Assembly (NCBI GenBank): GCA_963573385.1
Contig: CAUYLG010071388.1
Coordinates: 62,001 to 126,000 of the forward strand
Source of the DNA: Cacajao melanocephalus
Lineage: Eukaryota; Chordata; Mammalia; Primates; Pitheciidae
Direction: 5' to 3'
Length of the DNA: 64,000 nt
Shown: piece by piece, positions 1-63,146 of the stretch
How the letters are laid out: the number at the start of each line of letters is the position of its first letter
How positions within the stretch are numbered: the first letter of the stretch is position 1
Program-made: the position numbers and the translations under genes
The notes under the pieces: model-generated
The model's input: the letters and a program-made list of their open reading frames with translations, nothing else
The model's database searches: none
Told to the model about the DNA's origin: nothing

Positions 1-114
1 TGCTTCTCCCAAGAAAAAGGTAAAGATTACGAAGTGCTGCATTCTTGAAGTCGGTTCAATTTTACCCAAGCTTATTTTAGGTAATCAAAGCCTGGAGCAA
101 TGAGCTTAGGTAAA

Positions 115-1390
115 AATTAGGAATACTGAAAGCTAGATTTATTTGCTGCATTTATCTTCATTTTTGACATCACAATTAGAAATCGCAGACTCAGACAAGC
201 GTAATTTTTCCTGATTGAGAGTCAATACTATGCTGGAACCCTCCCACCCCCTTAAAAACTAATATATTCTATTTTAATCTTCATAGGTCAACTAATAAAA
301 AGGTCTCGTAATGCAGGCACATACTTTGGCCAAGTTTAGCTTTATCACATCTAAAAAAATTCATGTATAAAACAAGTATCAGTTCAAAAATATAGATTAC
401 TTTTTAAGAACATGCAGGAAATATAAAAATAATTAAATCTGGTGGAAAGGAACTGTTACCTGCTTGAAATTGAGAGGATGTAATGTTAATGTACATTACA
501 GTATCATTAGGTACAGCTGCTTTCCACGGGCAGCTTGTTTTACTGTTTAGACCAGAGGTACTGGACACATTTCCTAATTCATGTTACTAAGAAGCACCCT
601 TAAAGTGCTTCATTTCCCTTGCTGGTGGTACTCCAAAAAACCATCCTGGTCCCACTATCCTGTCCTTTCAAAGAAGCTTAACAGCTAGCCATTCTGAACT
701 TGTAGAGAGAGCTCTTTGGAGATTTTTCTTCTAGAAGATTAAGAAGTCTTTTAAGAATTATAGGTTCAGACACATCACAACAGTCTAGATTGCTTCAAAA
801 TATGAAATGAAGCTGAAATTAATTTTTACATTTAATTTTATATCTTAAATTTCTATATCATTGAGATGCCAATATTTTAATGAAAAAGTAGAAAATAGAG
901 TATAAAATTCAGTATCACCTATTTATCTCAAATACATGTACAGTGAGTATTAAAACAGGAATGACAATATAGTAGCAAAAACAGAACTGGTAGATTTGCC
1001 CAATAACTCTACTTCTCTGAATTTGAGGTGTATGGCAAGTTGAATGTTTGATCTCTCAGCAATTGTTAAATTATCAGCTTAACACTTTCAAACACTGCGG
1101 GAGGCATTTCTCTGTTCACATAGACTTAAGTACACATAAACTGAGCTGTAAATAGTTTGCCTTCCATTAGTTTGGTCTCTAAGCACTAAATATGTAGACT
1201 TCAAATCAGTCTCTGAGACCCAGTGACCCTCTCTTCAGAGGCATCAGTAATACATTTGGCAACTGTCTAGAAACATTAATTGTAAATTAACATAGGTATA
1301 ATCTTGATAATAAGAGTCCCAAATACTTATTTTTAAAAATGTCAACATTAGGAAATAAAATTATAATTATCAGTTCTATTTCCTGAAAAT
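115..1390 (-). other. SUV39H2: SUV39H2 3' UTR
   Basis: AT-rich sequence after the stop with no other recognisable gene or young repeat. A canonical AATAAA on the minus strand at 143-138 predicts cleavage near 110-128. The resulting UTR of about 1.3 kb is compatible with what I recall of the human mRNA. The left end is an estimate. Confidence 0.6.
138..143 (-). terminator. Probable SUV39H2 polyadenylation signal AATAAA
   Basis: Reads AATAAA on the minus strand about 1.25 kb after the SUV39H2 stop. I noticed no other canonical hexamer in this UTR on this strand. Use is inferred. Confidence 0.55.
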
Positions 1391-24338
<22,948 letters not shown>

Positions 24339-24420
24339 CTTGTGGAGCTTTCATTCAAACTGGCGCGGTCTGACGGGATAGCTCAGCTGGCCCGACGCCC
24401 CGCCCCTGGCCGGCCCGCGC

Positions 24421-24450
24421 GGGACTTGGGGGCCGGGGTTTGGTGGGGGG
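24421..24450 (+). promoter_or_regulatory. G-quadruplex motif in the SUV39H2 promoter
   Basis: Four G-runs (3, 5, 4 and 6 G) separated by loops of 4, 2 and 6 nt satisfy the G3+N1-7 rule. It lies on the non-template strand's complement about 85-110 bp upstream of the start codon. Confidence 0.5.
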
Positions 24451-24472
24451 AGATGGAACTCGCACGGCGTCC

Positions 24473-24480
24473 TGACGTCA
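24473..24480. promoter_or_regulatory. Palindromic CRE (TGACGTCA) upstream of SUV39H2
   Basis: A perfect 8-bp CREB/ATF consensus lies 135 bp upstream of the SUV39H2 start codon, inside the CpG island. Full palindromic CREs close to start sites are commonly bound by CREB/ATF; occupancy here is inferred. Confidence 0.6.
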
Positions 24481-25048
24481 CTGGAGGCCGACCCCCCCGC
24501 CGCGGCGGCTAGCGCGCTTGCGCCTCAAGCTCGGGGAGCCGGGCGGGGCGAGCGCGCGGTCTGCTTGACCCCCGGAGCTGTCCGGCGCCCTTTCCCTTCT
24601 CCCGGCCAGTTAGGCGCCTTCACGAGGGAGGACGTCGGCCAGGCCTTCCCGCGATGCGCTTTGGAGACGGTTTACATCGGCAGCACGTGCACACTACGAG
24701 ATCCGACCTGGGCAGCGCGGACCTAGGGAGCCGCGGACGCTGCCCACCAAGCCCGGTTCCACGGCCACCGCAGCCCAGCCGACTATGGTCGGGTTCCCCC
24801 CACACCACTCTCCTAGAGCACCGGGCCTCGGAAGCGGCTGCACGTGGGCATGGCTGGAGCGGTTCCGCTGGGTGGTCCCGTCGCCGGTGTTCCGACTGGT
24901 TGGTGTGAGGTGTGGCCCGGGCAGCGAGTGCTGCCCAGCTCCCAGCTGATCCTAATATGTGGCACAGCGGAAACCAGCAGTCTCAAGCAGTGCTTCTCAC
25001 ACTTAAAGGGGCTTACGGATCGTCGGGGGTGAGGGAGCTGGACTTGGA

Positions 25049-25137
25049 ATTTTTTGAGACAGGCTCTCACTCTGTCACCCAGCCTGGAGTGCAGTGGCGC
25101 GATTAGGCTCACTGCAGTCTCGACCTCCTGGGCTCAA
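25049..25137 (-). repeat. Alu left-monomer fragment
   Basis: TTTTTTGAGACAGGCTCTCACTC to GACCTCCTGGGCTCAAC, a single reversed monomer without the rest. Either a free left monomer or a truncated Alu, just downstream of the CpG island. Confidence 0.85.
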
Positions 25138-25999
25138 CTTTAATGCACTGGGATTGGGTAGGTCTTTGAGGGGACCCGAGCTCCGGTGTTGTTGATAAGC
25201 TCTTGAGCTCGGCCTGCTGGCGGGTAGGGGCCGGGAGAAGGACGACTCCCACCTGGTCTCCCTCCGCCCCCCATTCTTGACGCCGCCTCCGTATGATTGT
25301 TCTAAACAACCTACAGCAGAAATCTTAGCGCAAATAACGAAAACTGACAGCCATTTGATATCTACTAAGGACTTTAAAAAATCATGTAAAAAAATTAAAT
25401 AAACGTTTCAAAGCAGCATGTATAAATTTGAAATACTAGAAATAAACGCAGACCATTAAATGGTTAATGATTTGATTCCATTATGAAATACTGTCTAGCC
25501 ATCTTAAAAAGATGTTCATGAAGCTTTTATTGTTAAGCGAAAGCAAAAATCCCCCTGAAATAGAGTTTTGACTATGGAAGAAAAATGTATAGGGAAATAA
25601 CGAAACATATAGCCTTTTTGGAGTGATTTTCTTAACTTCTGGTTTTTAAATATTTAATCATTTTCTACGATAAGCATCTCATGACCTTGATATAAGGAAT
25701 ATAGGGCCCTGTCCAACCCTATCACCTGGAAGAGCATCCAGGCCCTTTAAGGCGTCGTCTAGGATTATGCCTTCAGGCCCTTTAAGACTTGGATAGAGCC
25801 CTACGTCCTAACCGGCCTAACCGGCCAGCCGTCTCTCCCTTTTCCGATCCCAAGCATTCATTGCCTCCTTTATGTTTTCAGAGCCCACTAAGGAGCGCCC
25901 ATCGCTACTCAGCGGCCACTCTTGAATCCCTTTTTGGCGCCTTTTCCTCAGTCCAACCTGGGTTCCTCAGGGAAGGGACGGTAGCCCTGGGACTGCCTT

Positions 26000-27235
26000 T
26001 CTCTTCTCGCCTCTCCCTGTGTGACTGCTTCACTTCCCATGGATTTCAGTATCATTTTGACACACTCCTTTGTGTCTCCAGCCCTGGCCTCTGCCCTGAA
26101 TTCCAGGCTAGTATATCCACAGCGCCTAATGGACATACTCCCTTAGGCGTTGCACAAACATCTCAAACACAGAAAAGTACCCTTGATTTTTGCCTCTAGA
26201 CCTCGTCCCCTCCGCTCCAGGGCCCTCAGGTTTTTCATCTCAGTATCTTGGCACCACAGTCTACTCAGGTATTTAAGAAAATCTGGGTGTCATCTCGATT
26301 CACCCCCTCCTCGTTCTCCAAATTAATTACATTAGCAAGTCCTGTGCATGCTTTCTGCAAAGTATACCTTGGAATAGTTGGGGTTATGGGCATGCGCCAG
26401 CACACCCAGCTGAATTATACCTCAATTCGGCCCTCTGCCCTCTATCTCTACTTTTATTACCTCAGTCCAGGCCATCATTGCTTGACTGAAGTCCTACAAC
26501 AGCTGAACTGTTTTCACTCCACCACTGCTCCCATTCAATCCATTTTTCTATGCAACTGAAGAAATTACCCTAAAACTTAAGTGGAACACGCCTTTCTTCC
26601 ATTTTAAATACTTCCCAGCACACTCAGAATAAAAATCAAACCTCCAGATGGCCTGCAGGGCCTTCTGTGATGTGAACCCTGTCTCTTTAACCTCACTTTG
26701 TGCCACTTTCCCCTTTACTCATTATTCTCCAAGCCTTTACCCCGCCCCACTCACCCAGAAATCTTTTACTGCCAGGCACCTGACAGGTGCTGGGAGTATA
26801 GCAGTGGAGAAGACAGACAAAAGATCCAGTCCTCATGGAGCTGACTTCCTAGTGAGAGGAGCAGCAGGTAAAGCAAATAACCGAAGGCAGCTGTAAATTC
26901 CTTTCTGGTTCAGAGGACAGGCTCCTTCCTCTTCTCACATGGCTAACTCAGATCACTTAGGTCTCAGCTTAAACGCCACCTATTGACAGAGCCCTCACAT
27001 GTTACCTCATTCTTTAGACCTACTTTGCATCCTTAAAAAGCACTTATCAAAATTTTCAATTATCTTTTCTGGTTTTTGTTTTTTGGTCTTGATTAGTTTC
27101 AATGAAAATTAATGTAATGAATTATCACACCATTTTGTAAATCCAGTGTTTCGTTTGTTTCTCCTCTTGAATCCTATCCATTTCAGGGCATAGATTAGGC
27201 CCTGTCTCTTCAACATTCATCGCTGTGTTTACTAT
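26000..27235 (+). repeat. L2 LINE remnant
   Basis: Blocks ATATCCACAGCGCCTAATGG, CTCAAACACAGAAAAG, TCAACACTTTGTGCC-type and CACTTATCAAAATTTTC resemble the L2 3' half in order. An internal segment at 26770-26890 (CAGGTGCTGGGAGTATAGCA) may be a separate old repeat. The open frame 25789-26199 partly overlaps and is not supported as a gene. Confidence 0.55.
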
Positions 27236-27237
27236 CT

Positions 27238-27985
27238 AGAGCAGCAATTCTCAAACTGTGGTATGGGGACCTCAAGACCCTTCAGAGGGCTCATGAGCAC
27301 AAAACTATTTTCAGACCAACATGTTCTCTGCCTTCCTTTGCTCATAAGTACACCGGGGAATTTTCCAGAGGTTACACAATTTGGATATTGCAACATATTG
27401 AATGAAGAAGCAGGTACCAGAACATATTTATCTTCTATTAAGCCAGACATTAAAGAGATTTGAAAAAATACAAGATACTGCTTTTGCCAGGTACAGTGGC
27501 TCACACATATAATCTTGGCACTTTGGGAGGCTAAGGCAGGAGAACTGTTTGAGACTAGCCAGGGCAACACTAATAAAAAATTAGCTGGGCATTGTGGCAC
27601 ATGCCTGTGGTCCCAGCTACTCAGGAAGCTGAGGTGGGAGGATCACTTGAGCCCAGGAGTTTGAGGTTGCAGTGAGCTATGATCAAACCACTACATTCTA
27701 GCCTGGGCAACAGAGCAAGACCCTGTCTCAAGACAAAAAAACAAAACCAACCCAAATATCACCCTTGCCACTAAACTTTTGTCTTAGAAAAGGTATTTCT
27801 CATAAAATTGTTATTCATGTTAACATTTTTTCTTACGTAAAAATAAATTAGTTTGAAATTGGTTTTAATTCCCGTAAGGTAACTACTATATAACTACATT
27901 TTATGTATAATAAACAAAAGCTCTATGGGTTCTCAACATGTTATTTTTAAGACTATAAAGGGGTCCCAGGAAATCCTGGCTATAA
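27238..27985. mobile_element. hAT (Charlie-like) DNA transposon fossil with nested Alu
   Basis: Left edge GCAGCAATTCTCAAACTGTGG and right block CTCTATGGGTTCTCAAC..ATAAAGGGGTCCCAGG resemble the ends of Charlie-type elements. The Alu at 27486-27748 sits between them. Confidence 0.55.
27486..27748 (+). repeat. Alu (older type, internally deleted)
   Basis: GCCAGGTACAGTGGCTCAC start; part of the left arm is missing (about 30 bases after GAGACTAGCC); ends CCCTGTCTCAAGACAAAA. Confidence 0.9.
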
Positions 27986-28585
27986 ATGGGGAGAGAAATA
28001 AAAAGCCACTGAGAGAAACACACACCAGGGTCCTCAAGGGAAAAGTAGAGAATCATAACCCTTTCCCAGTATTGTTTTCACAAAGACCACATGGCTTCTT
28101 GAGTGTTTCCTCTTCTACTGAAATAAACGATCTCTTCTGAGAGGCAGAGAACAGTAGAATTCACACTAGATTAAAAATGTGAATTTAAATGAAATAATGC
28201 ATGTAATAGGCTTAGAATAGTAAGCAGTCAAGAAAAATTAAATTTGCAAAATAAGCATCTGAATGTTACTTCAAAATCCACCATTTATTTACCGTGAGAC
28301 CTTGAATACTTTATTTAACAGCTCTGAATCTATTATCTGGAAAACAGAAATAACACATTCCACATTACTCTCTACAATAATACAACTACTCGTGGAGTTG
28401 TGGCAAGATCAAAATTTTAAAATGAGATAATGAATTAAAAGCAAATAACAGTATTATGTTACATGGTCACTCATTATCATTTTAGATATTGTGATTTTTC
28501 CCATAGAACTTTTATGCTTTGATACTTTTAAGAATTCTTATATATATAAAAGCTTTCAATTTGTGATGAATATTTTGTGGTCTCC

Positions 28586-28903
28586 TGTTAAGAACTGAAC
28601 GTTTGCATCTCTGAGAAATTCCAGTGTTGAAATCCTCACTCCCAAGGTGATGGTATCGGGAGGTGATTAGGTCATGAAAGTGGATGGAATTAGTACTCTT
28701 ATAAGAGAGACCCTTCAGAGCTCTCTCGCCCTGTCCTCCACGTGAGGCTATGAGGATAGCTGGCAACCCAGAAGGGAGCCCTCACCAGAACCCAACCATG
28801 CTAGAACCTGATCTAACTTCCAGCCTCCAGAACTACGACACATTTTTGATGCTTACAAGTCACCCAGACTATGGTACTTTATTACAGCGTCCAAACTAAG
28901 ACA
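28586..28903 (+). mobile_element. Solo LTR, MLT1-type (ERVL-MaLR)
   Basis: Starts TGTTAAGAACTGAACGTTTG and ends near CAAACTAAGACA. Contains AAGGTGATGGTATCGGGAGG, TTAGGTCATGAAAG, CTTATAAGAGAGACCC and CCAGCCTCCAGAACTACG, all in the order of MLT1 LTRs. No internal sequence follows, so a solo LTR fossil. Confidence 0.7.
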
Positions 28904-29754
28904 CATTCTGAGGCTTTCACATTATAAGTATTTCTTCCTAATTGATATTTGGCTCTGTTCTTGAGCCAAATATAAAAATACATGTCACATGTAAATAGGC
29001 AAAATTATAATTTGAAATAAACTTTTGCTGGTAAAAGTGTTTAAATATGTACACATTTACTGTCTGGCCTTTTACATAAAAAATTTGACCCCTGAAGTGG
29101 ATTATGGACACTTCTAAAATAAAATGACTTCTTCAAAACTTGTCTTGCATATTTATGTAATACTTTAATTACTTGACTACTTTCCTCACATTATTTAAAT
29201 ATATACATATTTAATTTAACAATACATATTTAAAGCTAGTTCCACCTTGAAAAATAAAAAAACCCTAGAAAATTTTGCAGCAAATCTTTCAAAAATTCAC
29301 ACATGAAACCACTTGTCACCTGAGGGTATGAAAAAATGTGGAAGAATTTCATTGGGCAGTAGAGAACTTATTGATGACAATTTCAAATTTGTTAAGTCTG
29401 GGGAAAACAACCAAACATGCAAAGCTGACCAATAAAGTCAGTAGTGCTATTCCTTTCTTTCCCTATTGTATTTCTAAACAAACAGCAAAATATACAAAAG
29501 ATGTACTCACTCCCCATTGTCCTTTGTTATTTTTTCTTCCACGTAATTCATTTATATTTGATAAGCACTTATTAACACCCACTATGCTCAAGTACTGTTG
29601 GAGGGGCCATGGCAAAAATGGTGACTAAGACTAGGTCTCTGCTCTCACAACGCTTGATAAGCTAGTGGAGAAAGGAGTCAAATAAGTAAAGTGTTACATA
29701 AATATGGAAGAAAACTTTATCAGAAGTTATTCTGTAAGTTTCAATAATCTACTT

Positions 29755-29974
29755 CAGGTATCAAATTTTTTAAATAAAAGGCCAGACAGTAAATATTTTA
29801 AGCTTTGCGGGCCATATGGTCTTTGTGCAACTATTCATCTCTCTGCCACTGTAATGTGAAAACAGCCAGAGCCAACACATACAATTAGAGTGTGGCTATG
29901 TTCTAATAAAATTTTATCTACAAAAACAGGTGTGAGATCGATCTGACTTATTGGCCATACTTTGGCAAGCCCTG
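29755..29974 (+). mobile_element. hAT non-autonomous element (MER5/Charlie type)
   Basis: GGCCAGACAGTAAATATTTT, TTTGCGGGCCATATGG and a TTTGGCAAGCCCTG end with matching CAGGTATCAAA start. A short reversed relative lies at about 29060-29095. Confidence 0.75.
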
Positions 29975-30713
29975 ATCTATTTTAAAAAGCTAATAATAAC
30001 CACAAAACAAAATCCTAAAACCTTTTTCCAAAGCATAATTGAAAGCACTGAGACCCGGCAGAGCTAGTTCAGTTGGTGTTTTCCTCTGTTCTGAAGCCAC
30101 TTAACCACTTATACGAAAATCACTTTTATTTCAAAATTTTCAGGACTTTGAAAAAAAGATCCTAAGAAATAACTAGGTACTCAGTCTTAGGACAAAGAGT
30201 ACATCTTTAAGGCTGCTTCTGTATTTAAAGACTCTGTGGACTTAGAATCACATCTGAATTTCTGAATTCTCTTCATGGTTCTGTCAATAATCTGATGCAA
30301 AATAATCACAAAAAAATGTAAGTTTGGTTTCTAGACCTTTAAAAACTTTTAGAAGAGTACTACCAACTAACTCCATATCAGCCAACATCAATAATAAAGT
30401 ACGTCCATAAAGTTTGAATAGATTAAAAACAGCACAGATTTTTCTTTTGATTTCACCAAGTAAAGGTATTTCCTCTTCCATTTCTGATGGGACCCAAGGA
30501 GAGAAATGAATAGAAACTTCTCTCTTGGGAATCCAACCTAGATCTGCTGTACACTGCCTGCCTTCCAGTTTTTCCCCCAATGTGGGTAGATCAGTTTTCT
30601 TGTTTTATTTAGAGAAAAAGTTTTTCATTGGAATCCATTGAGAATCTCAGGGCTCTAGTGAATGTTCTCTGGTAAATAGAATGTGGCTAGCCTTCTCTTC
30701 AAACTAAAGAGAT

Positions 30714-31006
30714 TTTTTTTTTTTTATTTTTTGGAGAGGAGGTCTCACTCTGCTGCCCAGGCTGCATGCAGTGGCATGATCTCGGCTCACTGCAACTTTC
30801 TGCCTCACAGGTTCAAGTGATTCAGCCTCTCAAGTAGCTGGGACTACAGGCACACACCACCATGCCCAACTAATTTTATGTATTTTTAGTAGAGATAAGG
30901 TTTCACCATATTGGTCAGGCTCGTCTGGAACTCCTGGCTTCAAGTGATCCACCCATCTCTGCCTCCCAAAGTGCTGGAATTACACGTGTGAGCCACTGTG
31001 CCTGGC
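30714..31006 (-). repeat. Alu (minus orientation)
   Basis: T-rich start, GGAGAGGAGGTCTCACTCTG, ending GCCACTGTGCCTGGCC. Forms an inverted pair with the Alu at 31129-31420. Confidence 0.92.
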
Positions 31007-31128
31007 CCTAAAGAGATCTTTTAATTTCAAAAGAAAAACATGTTTGTTGGAGGAAAAGAAATAAACTAAACTGTAAAAAGTAAACGCCTCTCTCCCAGTT
31101 GTTGAATTTATCTGTTTATTTAAAAAAA

Positions 31129-31420
31129 TGGCTGTGGCTCATGCCTGTGTTCCCAGCACTTTGGGAGGCTAAGGCAGGAGGATCACTTGAGGCCAGCAGT
31201 TTGAGACCATCCTGGGAAACACAGCAAGACCCGTCTCTCCAAAAAAAAAAAAATTAGCCAGATGTGGTGGTGCACACCTGCAGTCCCAGCTACATGGGAG
31301 GCTAACGCAGGAAGATTGCTTGAGCCCAGCAGTTTGAGGCTGCTGTGAGACATCATCTCACCACTACACTTGAGGCTTGGTGAAAGCGCGAGGTTCTGTC
31401 ACTAAAAACAAAAACATAAA
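31129..31420 (+). repeat. Alu, slightly 5'-truncated
   Basis: Begins GGCTGTGGCTCATGCCTG, ends CTGTCACTAAAAACAAAAAC. Diverged, AluJ-like. Confidence 0.9.
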
Positions 31421-31654
31421 AAGACATTTACTTTGTATATGGTCCTGCAATTTTTTTCAATTAATGTCAAGGGCTTTTAATTGTTCTCTTGGTTATCTAA
31501 CAAGAATCAACAGAAGGCTTTTTAAAATTGAATGTTATAGAAAATTCCTTCAACCAACTCAATTTAATTCTAAACAGCTTCATGATAAAAAACCTTTCTT
31601 ATATTCACCAGTAATAAGAGGTTACTGTACATCAAAAACAAAGAAGGATTGTAA

Positions 31655-31793
31655 CACTTACTGATATATTGTAGTTTAATAAAAACAAAGTTTATACAGT
31701 TCATTGAAAAAGCATTTTAATACAAACACCACTTATACACAAAACCAAATGTTGATATTCTCATTTTTAAAAATTCTAGGTTCCTCTAAAACA
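31655..31793 (-). other. HSPA14: HSPA14 3' UTR
   Basis: Short AT-rich 3' UTR ending about 20 nt after a minus-strand ATTAAA at 31680-31675. A TATAAA variant lies just upstream. The endpoint is estimated. Confidence 0.55.
31675..31680 (-). terminator. Probable HSPA14 polyadenylation signal ATTAAA
   Basis: The common variant hexamer reads ATTAAA on the minus strand 114 nt after the stop codon. An AATAAA exists only much further on (31120-31115, in the Alu pair). Confidence 0.5.
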
Positions 31794-62534
<30,741 letters not shown>

Positions 62535-62683
62535 GAGGCGGCAGAGACGGCGGCAGCAGAAATGAACGGGTCCCCCAATAGCGACAGCTACCCGCCACCC
62601 TACGGCCCCATCAGGCTCCGCGGAGCTTCACGTTCCCGCCTGCCTCCTGCGTCCGGTCCGCCGCGTCCGCCTCCGGGTCGCCG

Positions 62684-62690
62684 CCAATCA
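62684..62690 (+). promoter_or_regulatory. CCAAT (NF-Y) box, CCAATCA
   Basis: GCCAATCAG, the preferred NF-Y context, 150 bp upstream of the HSPA14 ATG. A second one, GCCAATGG, lies at 62874-62881, about 155 bp upstream of CDNF. Confidence 0.6.
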
Positions 62691-62694
62691 GCGT

Positions 62695-62702
62695 GAAGGT
62701 TC
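62695..62702. promoter_or_regulatory. HSE-like dimer GAAGGTTC
   Basis: One inverted pair of nGAAn units; a third unit in register is absent, so heat-shock-factor binding would be weak. Immediately adjacent to the CCAAT box. Confidence 0.3.
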
Positions 62703-62755
62703 CGCCTTTCTTCACGCGCAGTCGGCGAGTAGCTTCAGCGCGTCTCTCCGTGCTC

Positions 62756-62781
62756 GGGGCGGAGAGGGGAGGGGGGCAGGG
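62756..62781 (+). promoter_or_regulatory. G-quadruplex motif in the HSPA14/CDNF promoter
   Basis: G-runs of 4, 4, 6 and 3 separated by 6, 1 and 2 nt. Confidence 0.5.
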
Positions 62782-62802
62782 CGGAGGAGGGGGAACTGCA
62801 CG

Positions 62803-62814
62803 TGCGCACGCGCA
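62803..62814. promoter_or_regulatory. NRF1 consensus site with overlapping E-box
   Basis: TGCGCACGCGCA fits YGCGCAYGCGCR exactly. CACGTG at 62799-62804 overlaps its left edge. Central position in a bidirectional promoter is typical for NRF1 sites. Confidence 0.65.
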
Positions 62815-63031
62815 GCGGGGGAGGGCCGGGAAAGTCTCCTTCGCTCCGCCTCGTTCCTGCCCCTTCCGTGAGAGCCAATGGAAACTCTCAGTTCAGTTGC
62901 GTCACTTGTCCTGGCAACTAAGGGCAGATTCTTTCCAACCTCGCACTCTACTACTCAGCCCTTTTCGGCACCGTGGTAGGGGGTGGGCGGTGGGCGCGGG
63001 TGGCGGAGGCGTTTGAAGCTGCTGGTCTGAC

Positions 63032-63146
63032 ATGTGGTGCGCGAGCCCAGCTGCCGTGGTGGCCTTTTGCGCCGGGCTTTGGGTCTCTCACTCGGTTCTG
63101 GCGCAGGGCCAGGAGACCGAGGCGCGGCCGGGGGCCGACTGTGAAG
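63032..63146 (+). CDS. CDNF: CDNF exon 1 (partial gene, signal peptide and mature N-terminus)
   Basis: Cerebral dopamine neurotrophic factor, a secreted/ER-resident MANF-family protein that supports dopamine neurons and buffers ER stress. Exon 1 encodes 38 residues plus one base, MWCASPAAVVAFCAG through GADCE, with donor GAAG|GTGAGC. Residues about 1-24 form a hydrophobic signal peptide; the last cysteine is the first of the saposin-like domain's disulfide set. The remaining exons lie beyond 64000. Seven of 38 positions differ from remembered human protein, mostly in the signal peptide and the linker after it. Transcribed divergently from HSPA14. Confidence 0.95.

Larger units (their letters stand above)
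24620..31640. other. Intergenic region between SUV39H2 and HSPA14
   Basis: About 7.2 kb between the SUV39H2 start and HSPA14 3' end, matching the spacing I recall in human. Holds an Alu monomer, L2, hAT fossils, an LTR and an inverted pair of Alus (listed separately). 25140-25900 and 27990-28580 show nothing I can classify. No coding exon recognised. Confidence 0.75.
62535..63031. promoter_or_regulatory. Divergent CpG-island promoter of HSPA14 and CDNF
   Basis: 497 bp separate the two start codons. No TATA box seen. Elements: CCAAT boxes at 62684-62688 and 62875-62879, an E-box and an NRF1 consensus at 62799-62814, an HSE-like inverted pair at 62695-62702, and a G-quadruplex motif at 62756-62781. 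CpG-rich from about 62060 to 63240. Confidence 0.88.

Noticed and set aside
1..1390. 3' end of the convergent neighbour (DCLRE1C in human) on the plus strand
   Set aside because: Human gene order makes it likely just left of the window, but I see no coding sequence or clear plus-strand poly(A) context to support it here.
25789..26199. 136-codon plus-strand frame
   Set aside because: It overlaps an L2-like region, has Ser/Pro/Leu-rich low-information content, no splice sites tying it to a gene and no recognisable domain.
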